Of a stretch of DNA of 64,000 nt, positions 43,500-54,696 are shown piece by piece. This DNA comes from Zasmidium citrigriseum (taxonomy: Eukaryota; Ascomycota; Dothideomycetes; Mycosphaerellales; Mycosphaerellaceae), in contig NHNW01000089.1 of assembly GCA_002786025.1 (NCBI GenBank), positions 1-64,000 of the forward strand, written 5' to 3'. The notes under the pieces were generated by a model, which saw nothing but the letters and a program-made list of their open reading frames with translations, searched no databases and was not told the DNA's origin. Made by a program: the position numbers and the translations under genes. How positions within the stretch are numbered: the stretch's first letter is position 1; every line of letters starts with the position of its first letter.

Positions 43500-45665
43500 T
43501 CGCCCTTCTTAAGTTAGTAACGCTTTAGCCGTAGATCCGTAGTATTATATACGTATAATCTAGATATAAACTACCTATTATAAGCTTGCGGTAGTAGCGT
43601 TAATAGCTCGGCGGCTACCTTACGCTCCTTCTACTTATTAATATCTCTCTAACCCTTATAAACTAGTTACTAGGCTAGCTTAATCTAGAAGTTACGCTAG
43701 TTACTATACTACTTCTTATCGACGGCTCTAATAATAATAAAGGCGTTAATAACGGCGGTATCTAGTAGGAAGTAGAAAAGGGGGTACTATAGCTTACGCG
43801 CCTTATATTAAGAGCTATAATAGTAACGTAGTTAATTATAGATATTAATACTACCTATATAATCGTTATAGAGCGCCGCTACGAGAGGTATCTTCTACCT
43901 ATCCTCTTCTATCTTCTAATAAGGACGTACGTACTTATTAATAAAGTCGTTAGTAGGCTATAGCTTATAGCGTAGGCGCTCTACTCGCTCGAAGATAGGT
44001 AGGGCGTTAGTAACGAACTAGACGAGGTTTCTATCCTACTAAAGGACCGCGGCGATACCGTATATTACTAGATATAGTAGGGTATCGTATAGAAAGCGGG
44101 TACTCTTCTAGGTAATATCTCTAAAGGTCGATACCTTCCTTATACTATCCTTCTTTAAAGTTCCTAGCTTTTTAAACTTTACGCCCTTCTATAGCTACGA
44201 CTAAGAGCTAGAACGTACTATACTAGTAGCTACGATACCTAAGTACTTTAATATCGCGAATAGGACAACGCTAGTAAATAGATTATCTATAAAGACGTAG
44301 TAGAAGAGGGTAGTAAAGGGTAGTTAAAGGATTAAGCGGAGGGTAGCTATCCTAATATTAGATAGGCGTAACGTTAGATTACTTACTAGCGGCCTATTAA
44401 TTAGCTATAATTGTCTCGACTCGTATAACGGCGCGGGCTAACGCGTATAACTTATAGCGTTCGATATCGATAATAGGTAGAGCCTAGTATCTTTATTATA
44501 ACTAACGCCTTTAATAATACCCTTACGCCGCCGTCGAGTCGTTATCGGTCGCTCCTTCGCCCTCTCCTTCTCCTCGAAGTTCGTTAACTCCTTAGAAACT
44601 ACTATAGGCCGTTATAGTACCGCCGCCGCTACCGAATCTATATCCTTAAGCTCCTATTTATACCCCTTTCTCGGACTACTAAAGAGGAAGGAATATAGGT
44701 ACCTATTCTTATAGAGGTATAGTACGTAATACCTAATAGGTATTAGCTTCCCTCGTATTATAATAATATAGCTAGAGCGGCCGGTAAAGCGTACTATAGA
44801 TTTATCGAGAGATATAAAGGTTCTAGGTATTATAATAGCTTTAAAGCGTCTACGAAGGATATTAGCTAAGGGAAGGATCTAATACTACCCTAGTAGTCTA
44901 CTACCTAGCGGTACTATATTACGGAACTATAGAGCGGCCTTAATTTAACGAAACCGCTACTCTTTTATAAATCTAGCGATTTCGTATCTAGGCTAGAAAT
45001 CGTCGTCCTTCTAGTAGTCTAACTTACTAGCTATCTAGATTACGGATATATATACGATTAGGCTAAAGAAGATCTTTATTTTACTAACTCCTACTAGCCG
45101 CTATATATTTCCGGAAATTATAATTAGTAGCTACCTATGTCTTAACTCTCGCTAAAACTTAGGCTTCTTAGAAGTATACTTATTAGTATATTTAACGGCT
45201 AACTCGTATACCTTAGGGGTAAAGAAGAGCTTAAAGAACTCTAGCTAGGTATTAGGTATACCCTTTAGACGCTCTCCCTATAGATTATTAGGTAAATAGA
45301 TCCTTCGGCTATACGGTTATCCTTTTAGAGGTTCGAAGTAAGGCAGCGGCTAGCTAGCGTCGTAATACTACGAGTTACTAGTAGTAGTTATAGCGTCTAC
45401 TAGATAATATAGGCCGCTAGCTCGGTTATCTATACTAATATCTTCTACCTTATCGTCGTTATCTTTAAGCTCCTTTTCCTTTATCCTTATCGCTTTAATA
45501 TCGATATTATTAGATATCTCTTTATTAGGCTCGTACTCTTAATCGTTACGGATATTAATAAAGTCGTTAGGGTCGTCCTTAACGGTAACTTAGTAGAAGT
45601 CTATTATCTTTAATAAAGAAGGTTTAATATTACGTTACTAACTAACGAGTTAATAGATTTAAACT
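43500..45665 (-). pseudogene. piggyBac-type transposase relic, left copy
   Basis: Read on the minus strand, a single phase shows piggyBac landmarks in the right order. First is an acidic N-terminal part (DDPNDFINI, then DNRASGLYYL). Next is the LEFFKLF block at 45221-45244 with VYELAVKYTNKY. Near the end is the YNDYIG...LRYYYS block at about 43800-43870, followed by YPLFYFLLDTAVINA. Stop codons are TAG or TAA where Trp or Gln is expected. Boundaries are approximate because mutated ATG codons cannot be located. It is a clear paralogue of the right copy, not a near-identical duplicate. It would have encoded a DDE-type cut-and-paste transposase. Confidence 0.75.
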
Positions 45666-45670
45666 TAGAG

Positions 45671-45828
45671 CCTCCGACGACGGCTATAATAGCTAAGAGT
45701 ACGAAAGGGGTATAGAGGCTCGCTTCTTAATCTAAATAACGCCTATAACTAGCTATACGCTATTATATAACTACTATACTAAAGAAGACACTAGATAAGG
45801 TAATACCTATTTACCCGACGAACCCCGT
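45671..45828 (+). repeat. Central inverted repeat, left arm (158 bp)
   Basis: About 90 percent identical to the reverse complement of 45897-46054. Shared runs include ATAATAGCTAAGAGTACGAA and AGGGGTATAGAGGCTCGCTT. A 68-bp spacer separates the arms. Confidence 0.9.
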
Positions 45829-45896
45829 TAGCGCGCGAGTTTTTTAAAAGGATTATATAGTCGAGATACTAATCTCCTACGAAAACTTATATAGAA

Positions 45897-46054
45897 ACGG
45901 CGTTCGTTAGGTAAATAGGTAATACCTTATCTAGTATCTTCTTTAGTATAGTAGTTATATAATAGAGTATCGTCGATTATAGGCGTTATTTAGATTAAGA
46001 AGCGAGCCTCTATACCCCTTTCGTACTCTTAGCTATTATATCCGCCTTCGGAGG
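45897..46054 (-). repeat. Central inverted repeat, right arm (158 bp)
   Basis: Mate of 45671-45828. Its centre (about 45862) nearly coincides with the centre of the two terminal repeats (about 45883), so the element is symmetrical. It sits where the two divergent transposase genes would start and may be a duplicated promoter/leader. Confidence 0.9.
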
Positions 46055-46064
46055 TAGTTAAGTT

Positions 46065-48190
46065 TAAGCTTCTTAAGTCGTAACTTAATAATACCTTATA
46101 GCGTTAATATTAATAGATTCCTTCGCCGCTACCGTTAAGGACTATATCGACGACGATACTAGCTAGTCTAGTACCTTAGATAATAACGATATTATTAATA
46201 TCTATAGCGAGCTAGATTATAACGAGCCTACGTAATAGGAGCCTATCTTCGAGTAGACGAAGCGGCTAGTAATAATTAACGATAAAGGAGTATTTATAGG
46301 CTAAGTTAAAGATATTAGAGTAGATAATCGGGCTAGTAGCTTATATTATCTATCGCTAGCTTATACTAAGAGGTAGTAGTACGAACTACTAGAGGGTTAG
46401 CTATATAAGAGGTAGATTAATTTACCTATATATTTATAGAGCGTAGATCTATCGAAGGTACTAAACGTCTACTTAGAGTTCTTTAAGCTCTTCTAAAGCG
46501 AGGAGGTATATAAAATAATAGTACGTTATACTAATTAATATACCTAGTAGAAGAAGTTTAAGAAGATATTAGATAGCGGCCGAGTCGTCTAATAGATATC
46601 TAGCTAGTTATAGAAGCCTATAGACGTACTAACGTTAAAGATCTTTATAGGCTTAATTATCTATATATTAGTAATCTATATAGATAATAAGAGCGACTAC
46701 TAGCGAGCCGATAGGTACTAGCCGACTTACTTAATCTATTAATATATATCTAAGTAGCGTTTCAAGTAGATTAAGGCGGCGTTATAGTTTCGAGAGCCTA
46801 TTAAGAGTAGTAGTAGACTACTAGGCTAGTATTAGATTAAGCTACTTACCGACTATCTTTATAATAGATTTAAAGAAGTCGTTACCCCTAGATCTATAGT
46901 TTCTCTAGACGAGTTAATAGTCCGATTTACTAGTAGATTAAAGTATATTATTATAATAAGAGGTAAGCTAACGCCCGTCGGATATTATATACTCTATCTA
47001 TATAAGGATAGCTTCCTATAGTACTTCTTCTTCTATAGCCTAAGGACTAGATATAAGTCTAAGAAGTCGATAGATTCGAGTAGGTTAGTAGTATTTTAGC
47101 GGCTAGTTATAATACTTAAGGAGTTAACGGATACTAATCTAGTCGCTCGTAAGGTATATAGGAAATAATATAGACGTCTATAGGTAGTAAAGGCGTATAA
47201 ATTAAGAGGTTATTATAAGGGGACGAGGTTATATACGAGGATAATAAATACTAAGGCGTATACCGCGGAGCTAGCTAACGCTCTAATTATAGGTAGTCTA
47301 AGATCTACGCCTAGCGTAACTTAATCTACGCCTATAATTAAGCCGGCCGTTAACCTTACTACTCGCCTTAGTAATCGAGCCTAAGCTATCTTTCGCCTTC
47401 TACTACGACTACCCTTTACTAAGCGCTTCTATTACGTCTTTATAGATAACCTCTTTACTAGTATTAGCCTCTTCGCTATCTTAAAGTACCTAGGTATTAG
47501 TACTACTAGTATAGTTCGCTCTAGCTCGCAATTATAGCTATAGAGGGTAATAAAGTTTAAGAAGCTTAAGGATATTAAGAGAGATAGTATAAGGAAGGCG
47601 TCGATAACTATAATACTTAAGAGGAAGGAGACTCGGTTTCCCTATAATTTACTACTATATAGAGTAGTTTATAGCGTAGTAGCTATTATATAGTAAGATA
47701 AATAGCTTATATAGTTCCTTACTAACGCCCTACTAGTCTATTAGTATATCTAACGCTTAAGAGCGAAGCCTAGGCTAGTTAATAACTATATAACGAAGTA
47801 CGTCTACCCTTACTAGACTAAAGAGCGCTAATTATAACGTATACTAGTTACCGCTACTCTATATAATAATTATATAGGCGGCGTAGATATCTATAATTAA
47901 CTACGATACTATTATAGCTTATAATATAAAACTCGGACGCTATAGTACCCCCTTTTCTACTTCTACTTAGATACCGCTATAATTAACGCCTTTATTCTCC
48001 TTAGAGGCGATAAGAAGTAGACTAAGGACTAGTACTTCCTTAAATAGCGGTAGTTTCGCGTTAATTTAGCCTAGTAGCTCGTCTAAGAGGGTTTAGAAGG
48101 TATAAATCGACGCCTAAAGGAAGAAGCGTTAGTAGTAGTAGTAGTAGCGCTATAAACGCTACCTCTACGCTCTATAGGTAAGTTTATAAG
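46065..48190 (+). pseudogene. piggyBac-type transposase relic, right copy
   Basis: One reading phase (codons starting at multiples of three) carries all landmarks without a frameshift: YLEFFKLF at 46470, VYKIIVRYTN, KPIDVLTLKIFIGLIIY, DNKSDY, then SLDELIVRF at about 46902 (the core DDE region with Asp-Glu) followed by RGKLTPVGYYILYL, and YNNYIGGVDIYN at 47862. The last matches the piggyBac block YNxxMGGVD after RIP changed ATG to ATA. Stops in this phase are TAG/TAA at Trp/Gln positions. Gene ends are approximate. No coding potential remains. Confidence 0.82.
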
Positions 48191-49093
48191 AGGGTACTTA
48201 TATAACGCTATAGGCTTACGAGAACGACGATATTAGATAAGGAGAGGTACCTTACTTCCCTTAGACCTTAACGTCTATCGACTAGCTCTAGTAAACTATA
48301 TTATAAAGGGTAACCTACCTATATTAAGGTACTATCTTTATAGGCTAGCTCGGACTAGATAGTAATATTAGTAGTAGCTACTCGGCTATAAGGGTAAGAA
48401 AGTAGAGGCTCGTACTATTTAGAGTTATCTATATTATAGGCCTATACCTCTTTATAAGAGCTATAGTCTAGTCTAGTACTTATAACGTAATATATAAGCC
48501 TTTATCGAGCGCCGCTATCTACCCCCCTTAACGCTAATAATAAGCTAGCTAGTAACGCCCTATATTAAGACTTTAACTACTCTAGCGCCTTCCTTAATAC
48601 TCTTACTTCCTTAGATAATTACTTAAACGCCTATAGATTAATAACGACTTCCAAGCTTCTAATACTACCTTTATTAATACCTTCGTTAGGCTCCTTACCC
48701 TTATACTCCTTATAGGCCTACTTCGCTACCTACTATATTAAGTAGTCTACGTCCGCCCTTAAGTCCTTTACGAGCTACTCCGCCGCTATTAAACGCTCTA
48801 CGATAATCTTATTATTACTATCTACGAAGAGCGTTAGCTTAATAGTCGACTTAGGTAGGCTATTAATTAAACTACGACCCTTATAAGGCGATAAGGGCTT
48901 ACGCTTAATTAAAGGTAGTAACGATAGAGGTAGTCTATACTCTACCCGCTAGCGGCGTTAACGAGACTACTCTATTATCTAATACTATACCTTATTAGTT
49001 ATCTATATATCCTCTTATTATACTCTCTACTTATAAAACTACGTAGTTTAGGTATTACTTTAAGATCTAATAGCGACTAAGAGCGTATAGTTA

Positions 49094-49211
49094 AAGGATT
49101 AAACTCTACGAGTTAACGCGCCTAACCCTAATCGACACCACCCCTACTACAGAGCGATATCGCTACCCAATCGGTGCCCGGCGGCTGTTCAAGATTGCGT
49201 GACAAACCAAG
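49094..49211 (-). repeat. Terminal inverted repeat, right (118 bp)
   Basis: Mate of 42555-42672. Like the left end, it keeps CpA/TpG (for example TCGACACCACCCC), so heavy mutation stops near the inner edge of the repeat. Confidence 0.9.
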
Positions 49212-49220
49212 CCAAATTTG
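49212..49220 (+). repeat. 9-bp flanking direct repeat, right
   Basis: CCAAATTTG, same as 42546-42554. Confidence 0.55.
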
Positions 49221-50188
49221 AACACTAGGCGGGCAAGGAGTGGGTCACAGTTCCCTTCGCTAAGCCGGTAAAACCGTCAAGGGGATCATGCAACAGATTG
49301 CGTGACCAATCGCGGCGAGGTGCGTTTTTCGTGCAGGTGTTGAGCCTCTCCACAACATGTAGTGACACCTTCCATGAAATAACAATTCTTCGGCAGCGGA
49401 TATCCAAGGCAAAAGGTTCGCTCTCCACGGTCAAGACTTTTCGCGGTGGCGGCAGTCTCTTCAGTCAATCGGTCCTTTCCGGTGGTCGCCAAGTGGAAGG
49501 AAAGCTCGCATCGTCATTGCGAACGCGAGAAAGCTCTTTCCTTCCCAAAGACCGTCGATACCCAGAAGCTGACAAGAAACACAAGAAGTTGGATGGAACG
49601 CCCTACATTTGCTTCTTCCACTCCATCGGCTCTGACTCCCAAACAGGACCCAAACAAGCATTCTTCATCCGACGTGCAGGATCCGATGCCGTCGCTTACC
49701 GCGTCTCATTGGACGATAACAACAGGGGCTCGTGCATCGCTCGTGCCGAACGCCGCAGCCCTTCGCACGGATTTCTGCTCTCGACTTCACCTTCGCGCTG
49801 CGGTGCGGAGTGGGTGGGCACTCGAGAAAACGTCTTACATACTGAAAATTCTGCTAGCACTCTCACACGCGAGTTGCACCGACGCGTTGCATTCGTTGGG
49901 CCAGCCAGCGGTGGCACGGTAAGATGACTTCTGCCCTTTTACGTACAAATATCCTTTAACGGCATCTCTCTCTTTGCCTTCTGACTCCACGTTGCGAAAG
50001 GTTTGCTTTGGAATGTGAATCTGTCTTTCTATGTGTCTTTTCTGCGAGCTCATTCGTTGACTACCACGTGCCTTGTTGTGGGAGCAAACAGAGCCTTACT
50101 AGCAGTCTTCACTGGCGGCAGGATTGATTCCTAGTGGAGCACAAAGTCACACCTCGCAGCCTTTTGGAAGCCTTGGCCCATCAATACC
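49221..50188. other. Gap between transposon and permease gene
   Basis: Returns abruptly to normal composition. Open frames at 49298-49927 overlap on both strands. A minus-strand frame at 49286-49492 contains TFCLGYPLPKNCYFMEGV and CCGEAQHL, Cys-containing and possibly a gene remnant, but no family is recognised. Confidence 0.4.
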
Positions 50189-51968
50189 ATGGACGACAAG
50201 ATCTTCAAGTCTGCGGAAGCATCTCCGACCGATGCTACTACGGAAAAGCCTTTTGGAGAGAAGAGTGTCGATGTTCGGTCTGCGACGTCCAGCAGCGATG
50301 TCGAGAAGCAGGATGTTCGAGCTGGGCAGACAGTACAGCTCAAGAGGAAGCTGCAGTCAAGGCATTTGCAGATGATTGCCATTGGTATGTTGCTCATCAC
50401 ACGTCTTCTCGCGAGCACTGCTAACATTCTGCAGGCGGCACAATTGGTACTGGGTAAGTCTAAAGGGCGGAAGACATACCCTTGCATGTCTGAGACATAT
50501 ACTGACCTTCTGTAGTCTGTTCATTGGATCCGGCTCAGCGCTGGCAACGGCTGGCCCGGCAGGCGCGTTGATCGCATATGCGTTCGTCGGCACCCTCGTC
50601 TACTCGGTCATGGTTGCTCTGGGAGAGATGGCGACGTACATTCCCGTATCTGGAGCTTTCACAGTCTACGCCGCACGATTCGTCGACCCAAGTCTAGGAT
50701 TCGCCATGGGATGGATATACTGGTTCTCATGGGCTATCACTTACGCTCTGGAGCTGACTGCAAGCGGTTTGATTATTCAGTACTGGGCACCGGATCTCAA
50801 TGTCGGCATCTTTATCGGCGTCTTCTGGATTGTCATTACTGGCCTCAACTTCCTACCGGTCTCCTTTTACGGAGAAGTCGAATTCTGGTTTGCTTCGATC
50901 AAGGTCATCACCGTCATTGGCTTCCTGATCTTCGCCATCTGCATTGATGCTGGTGCCGGACAGCATGGATATCTTGGCTTTCACACCTGGAACCACCCTG
51001 GTGCTTTTGCTCCATATCTCATTACAGACAACGATGCCCTAGCGAAGTTTGTAGGCTTCTGGGCCGTCATGATCCAGGCCGGTTTCTCTTATCAGGGAAC
51101 CGAGCTTGTGGGTATCGCAGCCGGAGAAACCGCCAACCCTCGCAAGACCGTGCCATCCGCCATCCGCAAGACGTTCTACCGGATCCTCTTCTTCTTCGTT
51201 TTCACGGTCTTCTTCATTGGGCTTCTGGTCCCATACGACAACGAGCAGCTCTTGTCTGGAGACACCAATGCATCTGCTTCTCCACTTGTCATTGCGGCGA
51301 ATCTAGCGGGCGTCAAGGTACTTCCTGGAATCATCAACGCCGTGCTGCTCTGCGTTGTTCTGAGCGCGGCCAACTCCAACGTCTACAGCGGCTCTCGTAT
51401 TCTGGTTGGTCTTGCAGAGGAGCACTCGGCACCTGCACTGCTCAAGCGAACAACCGCTGCTGGTGTACCGTATGTGGCCGTGGCTTTTACTGCAGCCTTT
51501 GGACTTCTTGGCTTCATGAACGAGTCCAGCAACGGTGGCACAGTATCTGATTGGTTCTTGAACATCTCATCGATCGCTGGCTTCATCAGCTGGACCTGCA
51601 TCAACATCTCTCACATTGCCTTCATGCGCGCCTTGAAAGCACGAGGCCAATCTCGGGATACCCTCCCATACAAAGCCATGTGGCAGCCGTTCTTCTCCTG
51701 GTACGGCATCTTCTTCAACTCGCTCATCATCATCACTAACGGCTTCACGGCGTTCATCCCCTGGAACACATCGGACTTCTTTGTAGCCTACATCAGCTTG
51801 ATCCTGTTCGCCATTCTATACGCCGGCCACAAGCTCATGTTCCGACAACCATTCGTCAAGCCAGCTGAGGCGGACTTGGACAGCGGGAGGAAGGAGATTG
51901 AGGAGATGTACTTTGAGGAGGTCAAGCCCACGACGCTTTGGGGCAAGTTCTGGGCTTGGATTGGGTAG
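50189..51968 (+). CDS. Amino-acid permease (APC/YAT family)
   Basis: Three exons (50189-50384, 50435-50453, 50516-51968) give 555 residues. The middle exon is only 19 nt; with it the first helix reads [32 protein letters not shown], the canonical APC start. Twelve membrane segments follow, including GEMATYIPVSGAF, the family signature around GFAMGWIYWFSWAITYALELTA, FSYQGTELVGIAAGE (helix 6) and SNVYSGSRILVGLAEE. The ending is EEVKPTTLWGKFWAWIG. It imports amino acids across the plasma membrane with protons. Specificity cannot be read; the helix-3/6 text is that of general or basic/neutral fungal permeases. Missing the micro-exon would break the frame. Confidence 0.92.
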
Positions 51969-52800
51969 AAGAGTGCTGCATAGCGAGCATAGCGAGCGTT
52001 GCATAATTGTTTGCTGTACATATATTGGCGACTGTACATTATGAAATGAGATGAGACATGTTCCAGACATACTTTACAATCTTTGAGACAGGTGTCAGTT
52101 CTCGTTTGTTCCTGTCATTGTCAAGGACATGCAGTGCAGACACATTTCTGCTTCGTAGTTGGTAATCGACTAGGGAGAACGCATTGATTCCCAAAAGCAG
52201 CAGTGCATACAGAGCATCTAGGGACATCTTCAATAGAGCGAGCTCATCAATAGTGGAAAGCGAGAAGATGAAGAGTCATGATAGCATGCTGCGACTTTCC
52301 GGCATCTGCAGAGAACGATGCATCTATCCCTGAAACAGGCAGTGCAACCAGCGCACTGAGACCCATTGCCTTGGGTAAAAAAAGCAGTGCGACCCCGGAG
52401 ACCAATGCAATAATTCCTCATTACGAGAAGCTCTACATGAATAGGAGGCATTCGCTGATGTTGTGTTTGATATTGTGAGATCTTCCAATAGCGTTCCTTC
52501 CAAACGAGCGATGTCGTCGACCAGATCCCTGGATCTCGCTTAGCGGGCCGAGCCTCCCGCGTGCATTAGCGACTGCTGCGCCCGCGCGTGCCTGCTTACT
52601 TTGCACGGTGCCTATTGTGCGCCATTGTTCGAGCTTCAGTCACCGAGACTCTTAAAGACGTGCGTGTGCCCCGCCCTTTGTCTGCCTTCCTCCAAGCGCA
52701 CGCACAACCAAATTCGCATTCATTCCACCTCCGCGATCTTCACACTCGCTCATACGACACCCGACACAACCTCGCAAACCACCACCCTCACTCTCCGGCC
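51969..52800. other. Intergenic permease / MEX67
   Basis: A minus-strand frame at 52039-52233 begins KMSLDALYALLLLGINAFSL and resembles a signal peptide, but it stands alone without supporting context, so I did not call it. The remainder is the MEX67 promoter, with a CT/CA-rich leader at 52640-52800. Confidence 0.45.
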
Positions 52801-54696
52801 ATGGCGCCGCACACCTCCTCGCGCCGCCGCGCTGCGGCCGATCCAGACACGAAGATGAGCGGCATCAGCAAGAAGCACAACCGCCCGCCAAAGGGCCCCA
52901 AGGCCGCTCTCAGCACCACCGATATGCAGCGCAAGATCCACCGCGCCGCCGCGAAGGGTGACGTCAAGATGAAGGGAGACAACCAAGGCAGAGTCGGCGG
53001 CGGCGGCCTTGTCGAGTTCAAGGTGACGGGCTGGGAGAAGAGCACCGCATCGCACGACTCCGACGGCGGCGTAGAGTCTCTCAAGAAGTGGCTCCAGAGC
53101 AAGGTCGCCCGCAAGCTGGGCTCAGCATCGCGCAAAGCAGCACAGTTCAAGAAGTCACGTGTGGAGGGTCGCGCACTCTTCATCAGCGTCCCAGCCCTCG
53201 ATGCTGGCCCACTGCGCCGTATGAACGGTTTCAAGTGGGCAGGCGTCACCCTCACCATCGAGCAGATCGGCGGCGGATCCGATCAAGACGGCAAGCTTTC
53301 CTCCAAGGCCGAGGAGACCAAGCTCATGCTGCGCAATGTCCTCGAGCGCCGCTACAACGCACAGCTGAAGCTGCTCGACCTCTCAGCACTCAGCCAGGAC
53401 GAGGAGCTCAAGGCTCAGGCCATTTTCGACTCCAACTCCACCGCCAGCAAGTTCTTCCCAGCCATGATGCGGGTCCTCGAGCTTGCCTTCGACAGCCACG
53501 ACGAGCTCAACGCCCACGTTGAGAGTGTGTCGCTCGCCAACAATGGACTCAGCGACCTCAAGGCAGTCTCCACGCTGGCGCACACCCTGCCCAAGCTTCA
53601 CAACCTGGATCTCTCAAACAACGCATTCGCCAACCTCTCAGCACTTGCCACCTGGCGCAAGAGATTCTACCACCTCCAGCACCTGCTCATTGCCAACAAC
53701 CCAATCGAGCAGAACGAGCCAAACTTTGCCGCTGAGCTCGTCAAGTGGTACCCAAACCTTCGGATGCTCAACCAAACCCAAGTGCGCACCGAAGAAGACA
53801 TCAAGAACAAGGCATCCACCGCCAACCTTCCATTCCCAATCAGAAGCCCGATCTTCGAGGATGAGGGTCAGATCGCCGAGAACTTCATCCGCCAGTTCTT
53901 CCTCGGATTCGACACCGACCGCCCAGCTTTGGCGCAAGTCTACTACGATGAGCAATCCGACTTCTCATACGCAGTCAACGTCTCAGCCCCGCGAGACCCT
54001 AACGACACGGTCACGACGGAGAAGAGCGAGTGGGGTGCCTACATCAAGAACAGCCGCAACCTCAAGAAGATCTCGCAACTACCAGCACGCCAGAACCGCC
54101 TCTTCCGCGGCTCGCGGGCTATTGCAGAGGTGTTCGCCGCCATGCCCAAGACGAAGCATCCAGATCTTGAGGCAGAGGCACGTAAGTGGTTGATCGAGTG
54201 CCACGTTCAGCCAGGCATTCCCGACCCCACGGGCCAGAGCCCGAACGGCGTCGACGGATTTTCCATCGACATTCACTGCGAATACGACGAACTTCACGAC
54301 CAGACCGGCCAGCCAACCGGCAAGAAGCGCAGCTGCGATCACAGCATCATGATCGGCCCGGGAGGCCCACAAGGCGTGCGCATCGTCAGCCATCAGCTCA
54401 CCATCAGAGCATACGGCGGCATCCAGGCATTCGAGGCCGAGGCACCAGCCCATGGCCCGCCATCACCACCACAGCAGGCGGCCGAGATCGAGCCTCACAT
54501 CCAGGCCGGTCTGACGCTGCAGCAAGCCGAGGAGATCTGTGCAGCACTCTCCCAGCAGACGGGCATGACACTCCACTACTCCAAGGACTGTCTCGACCAG
54601 GTTGGCTGGGACGTTCAGAAAGCTCTGGCTGCCTTCGAGGGCGTCAAGGCCAGTCTGCCAGCCGACGCTTTCGTACAGAATGTGGCGATGCCATAA
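52801..54696 (+). CDS. MEX67: mRNA export receptor Mex67 (NXF/TAP)
   Basis: Intronless, 631 residues from Met 52801 (CCATGG context). The frame is open further 5', but the upstream text is low-complexity. Order of domains: basic N-terminus; an RNP-like region (RALFISVPALDAGPLRRMNGFKWAGVTLTIEQ); leucine-rich repeats (VESVSLANNGLSDLKAV, LPKLHNLDLSNNAFANLSAL, LQHLLIANNPIEQNE); an NTF2-like domain (IAENFIRQFFLGFDTDRPALAQVYYDE to about residue 545) that should pair with Mtr2; and a C-terminal TAP-C/UBA domain (LTLQQAEEICAALSQQTGMTLHYSKDCLDQVGWDVQKALAAF) that binds FG nucleoporins. It exports mRNA through the nuclear pore. Confidence 0.95.
   Translation: MAPHTSSRRRAAADPDTKMSGISKKHNRPPKGPKAALSTTDMQRKIHRAAAKGDVKMKGDNQGRVGGGGLVEFKVTGWEKSTASHDSDGGVESLKKWLQSKVARKLGSASRKAAQFKKSRVEGRALFISVPALDAGPLRRMNGFKWAGVTLTIEQIGGGSDQDGKLSSKAEETKLMLRNVLERRYNAQLKLLDLSALSQDEELKAQAIFDSNSTASKFFPAMMRVLELAFDSHDELNAHVESVSLANNGLSDLKAVSTLAHTLPKLHNLDLSNNAFANLSALATWRKRFYHLQHLLIANNPIEQNEPNFAAELVKWYPNLRMLNQTQVRTEEDIKNKASTANLPFPIRSPIFEDEGQIAENFIRQFFLGFDTDRPALAQVYYDEQSDFSYAVNVSAPRDPNDTVTTEKSEWGAYIKNSRNLKKISQLPARQNRLFRGSRAIAEVFAAMPKTKHPDLEAEARKWLIECHVQPGIPDPTGQSPNGVDGFSIDIHCEYDELHDQTGQPTGKKRSCDHSIMIGPGGPQGVRIVSHQLTIRAYGGIQAFEAEAPAHGPPSPPQQAAEIEPHIQAGLTLQQAEEICAALSQQTGMTLHYSKDCLDQVGWDVQKALAAFEGVKASLPADAFVQNVAMP

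Larger units (their letters stand above)
42546..49220. mobile_element. 6.67-kb two-transposase piggyBac-like element, RIP-inactivated
   Basis: The element is delimited by 118-bp terminal inverted repeats (42555-42672 and 49094-49211) and a 9-bp direct repeat CCAAATTTG at both outer edges. Inside, two piggyBac-type transposase relics diverge from a central inverted repeat: the left on minus, the right on plus. Between about 42676 and 49130 only around ten CpA or TpG dinucleotides remain by eye, while CpG is common and TpA extremely so. No open frame above 60 codons survives. This is the mark of repeat-induced point mutation (CpA to TpA on both strands). Two separate insertions in opposite orientation are the alternative, but the central sequence does not resemble the outer ends. 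Confidence 0.85.

Noticed and set aside
42546..49220. Element as a hAT or Mutator-like transposon
   Set aside because: 8-9 bp direct repeats fit those groups, but the coding relics carry piggyBac motifs (LEFFKLF, SLDEL-x-VRF, YNxYxGGVD).
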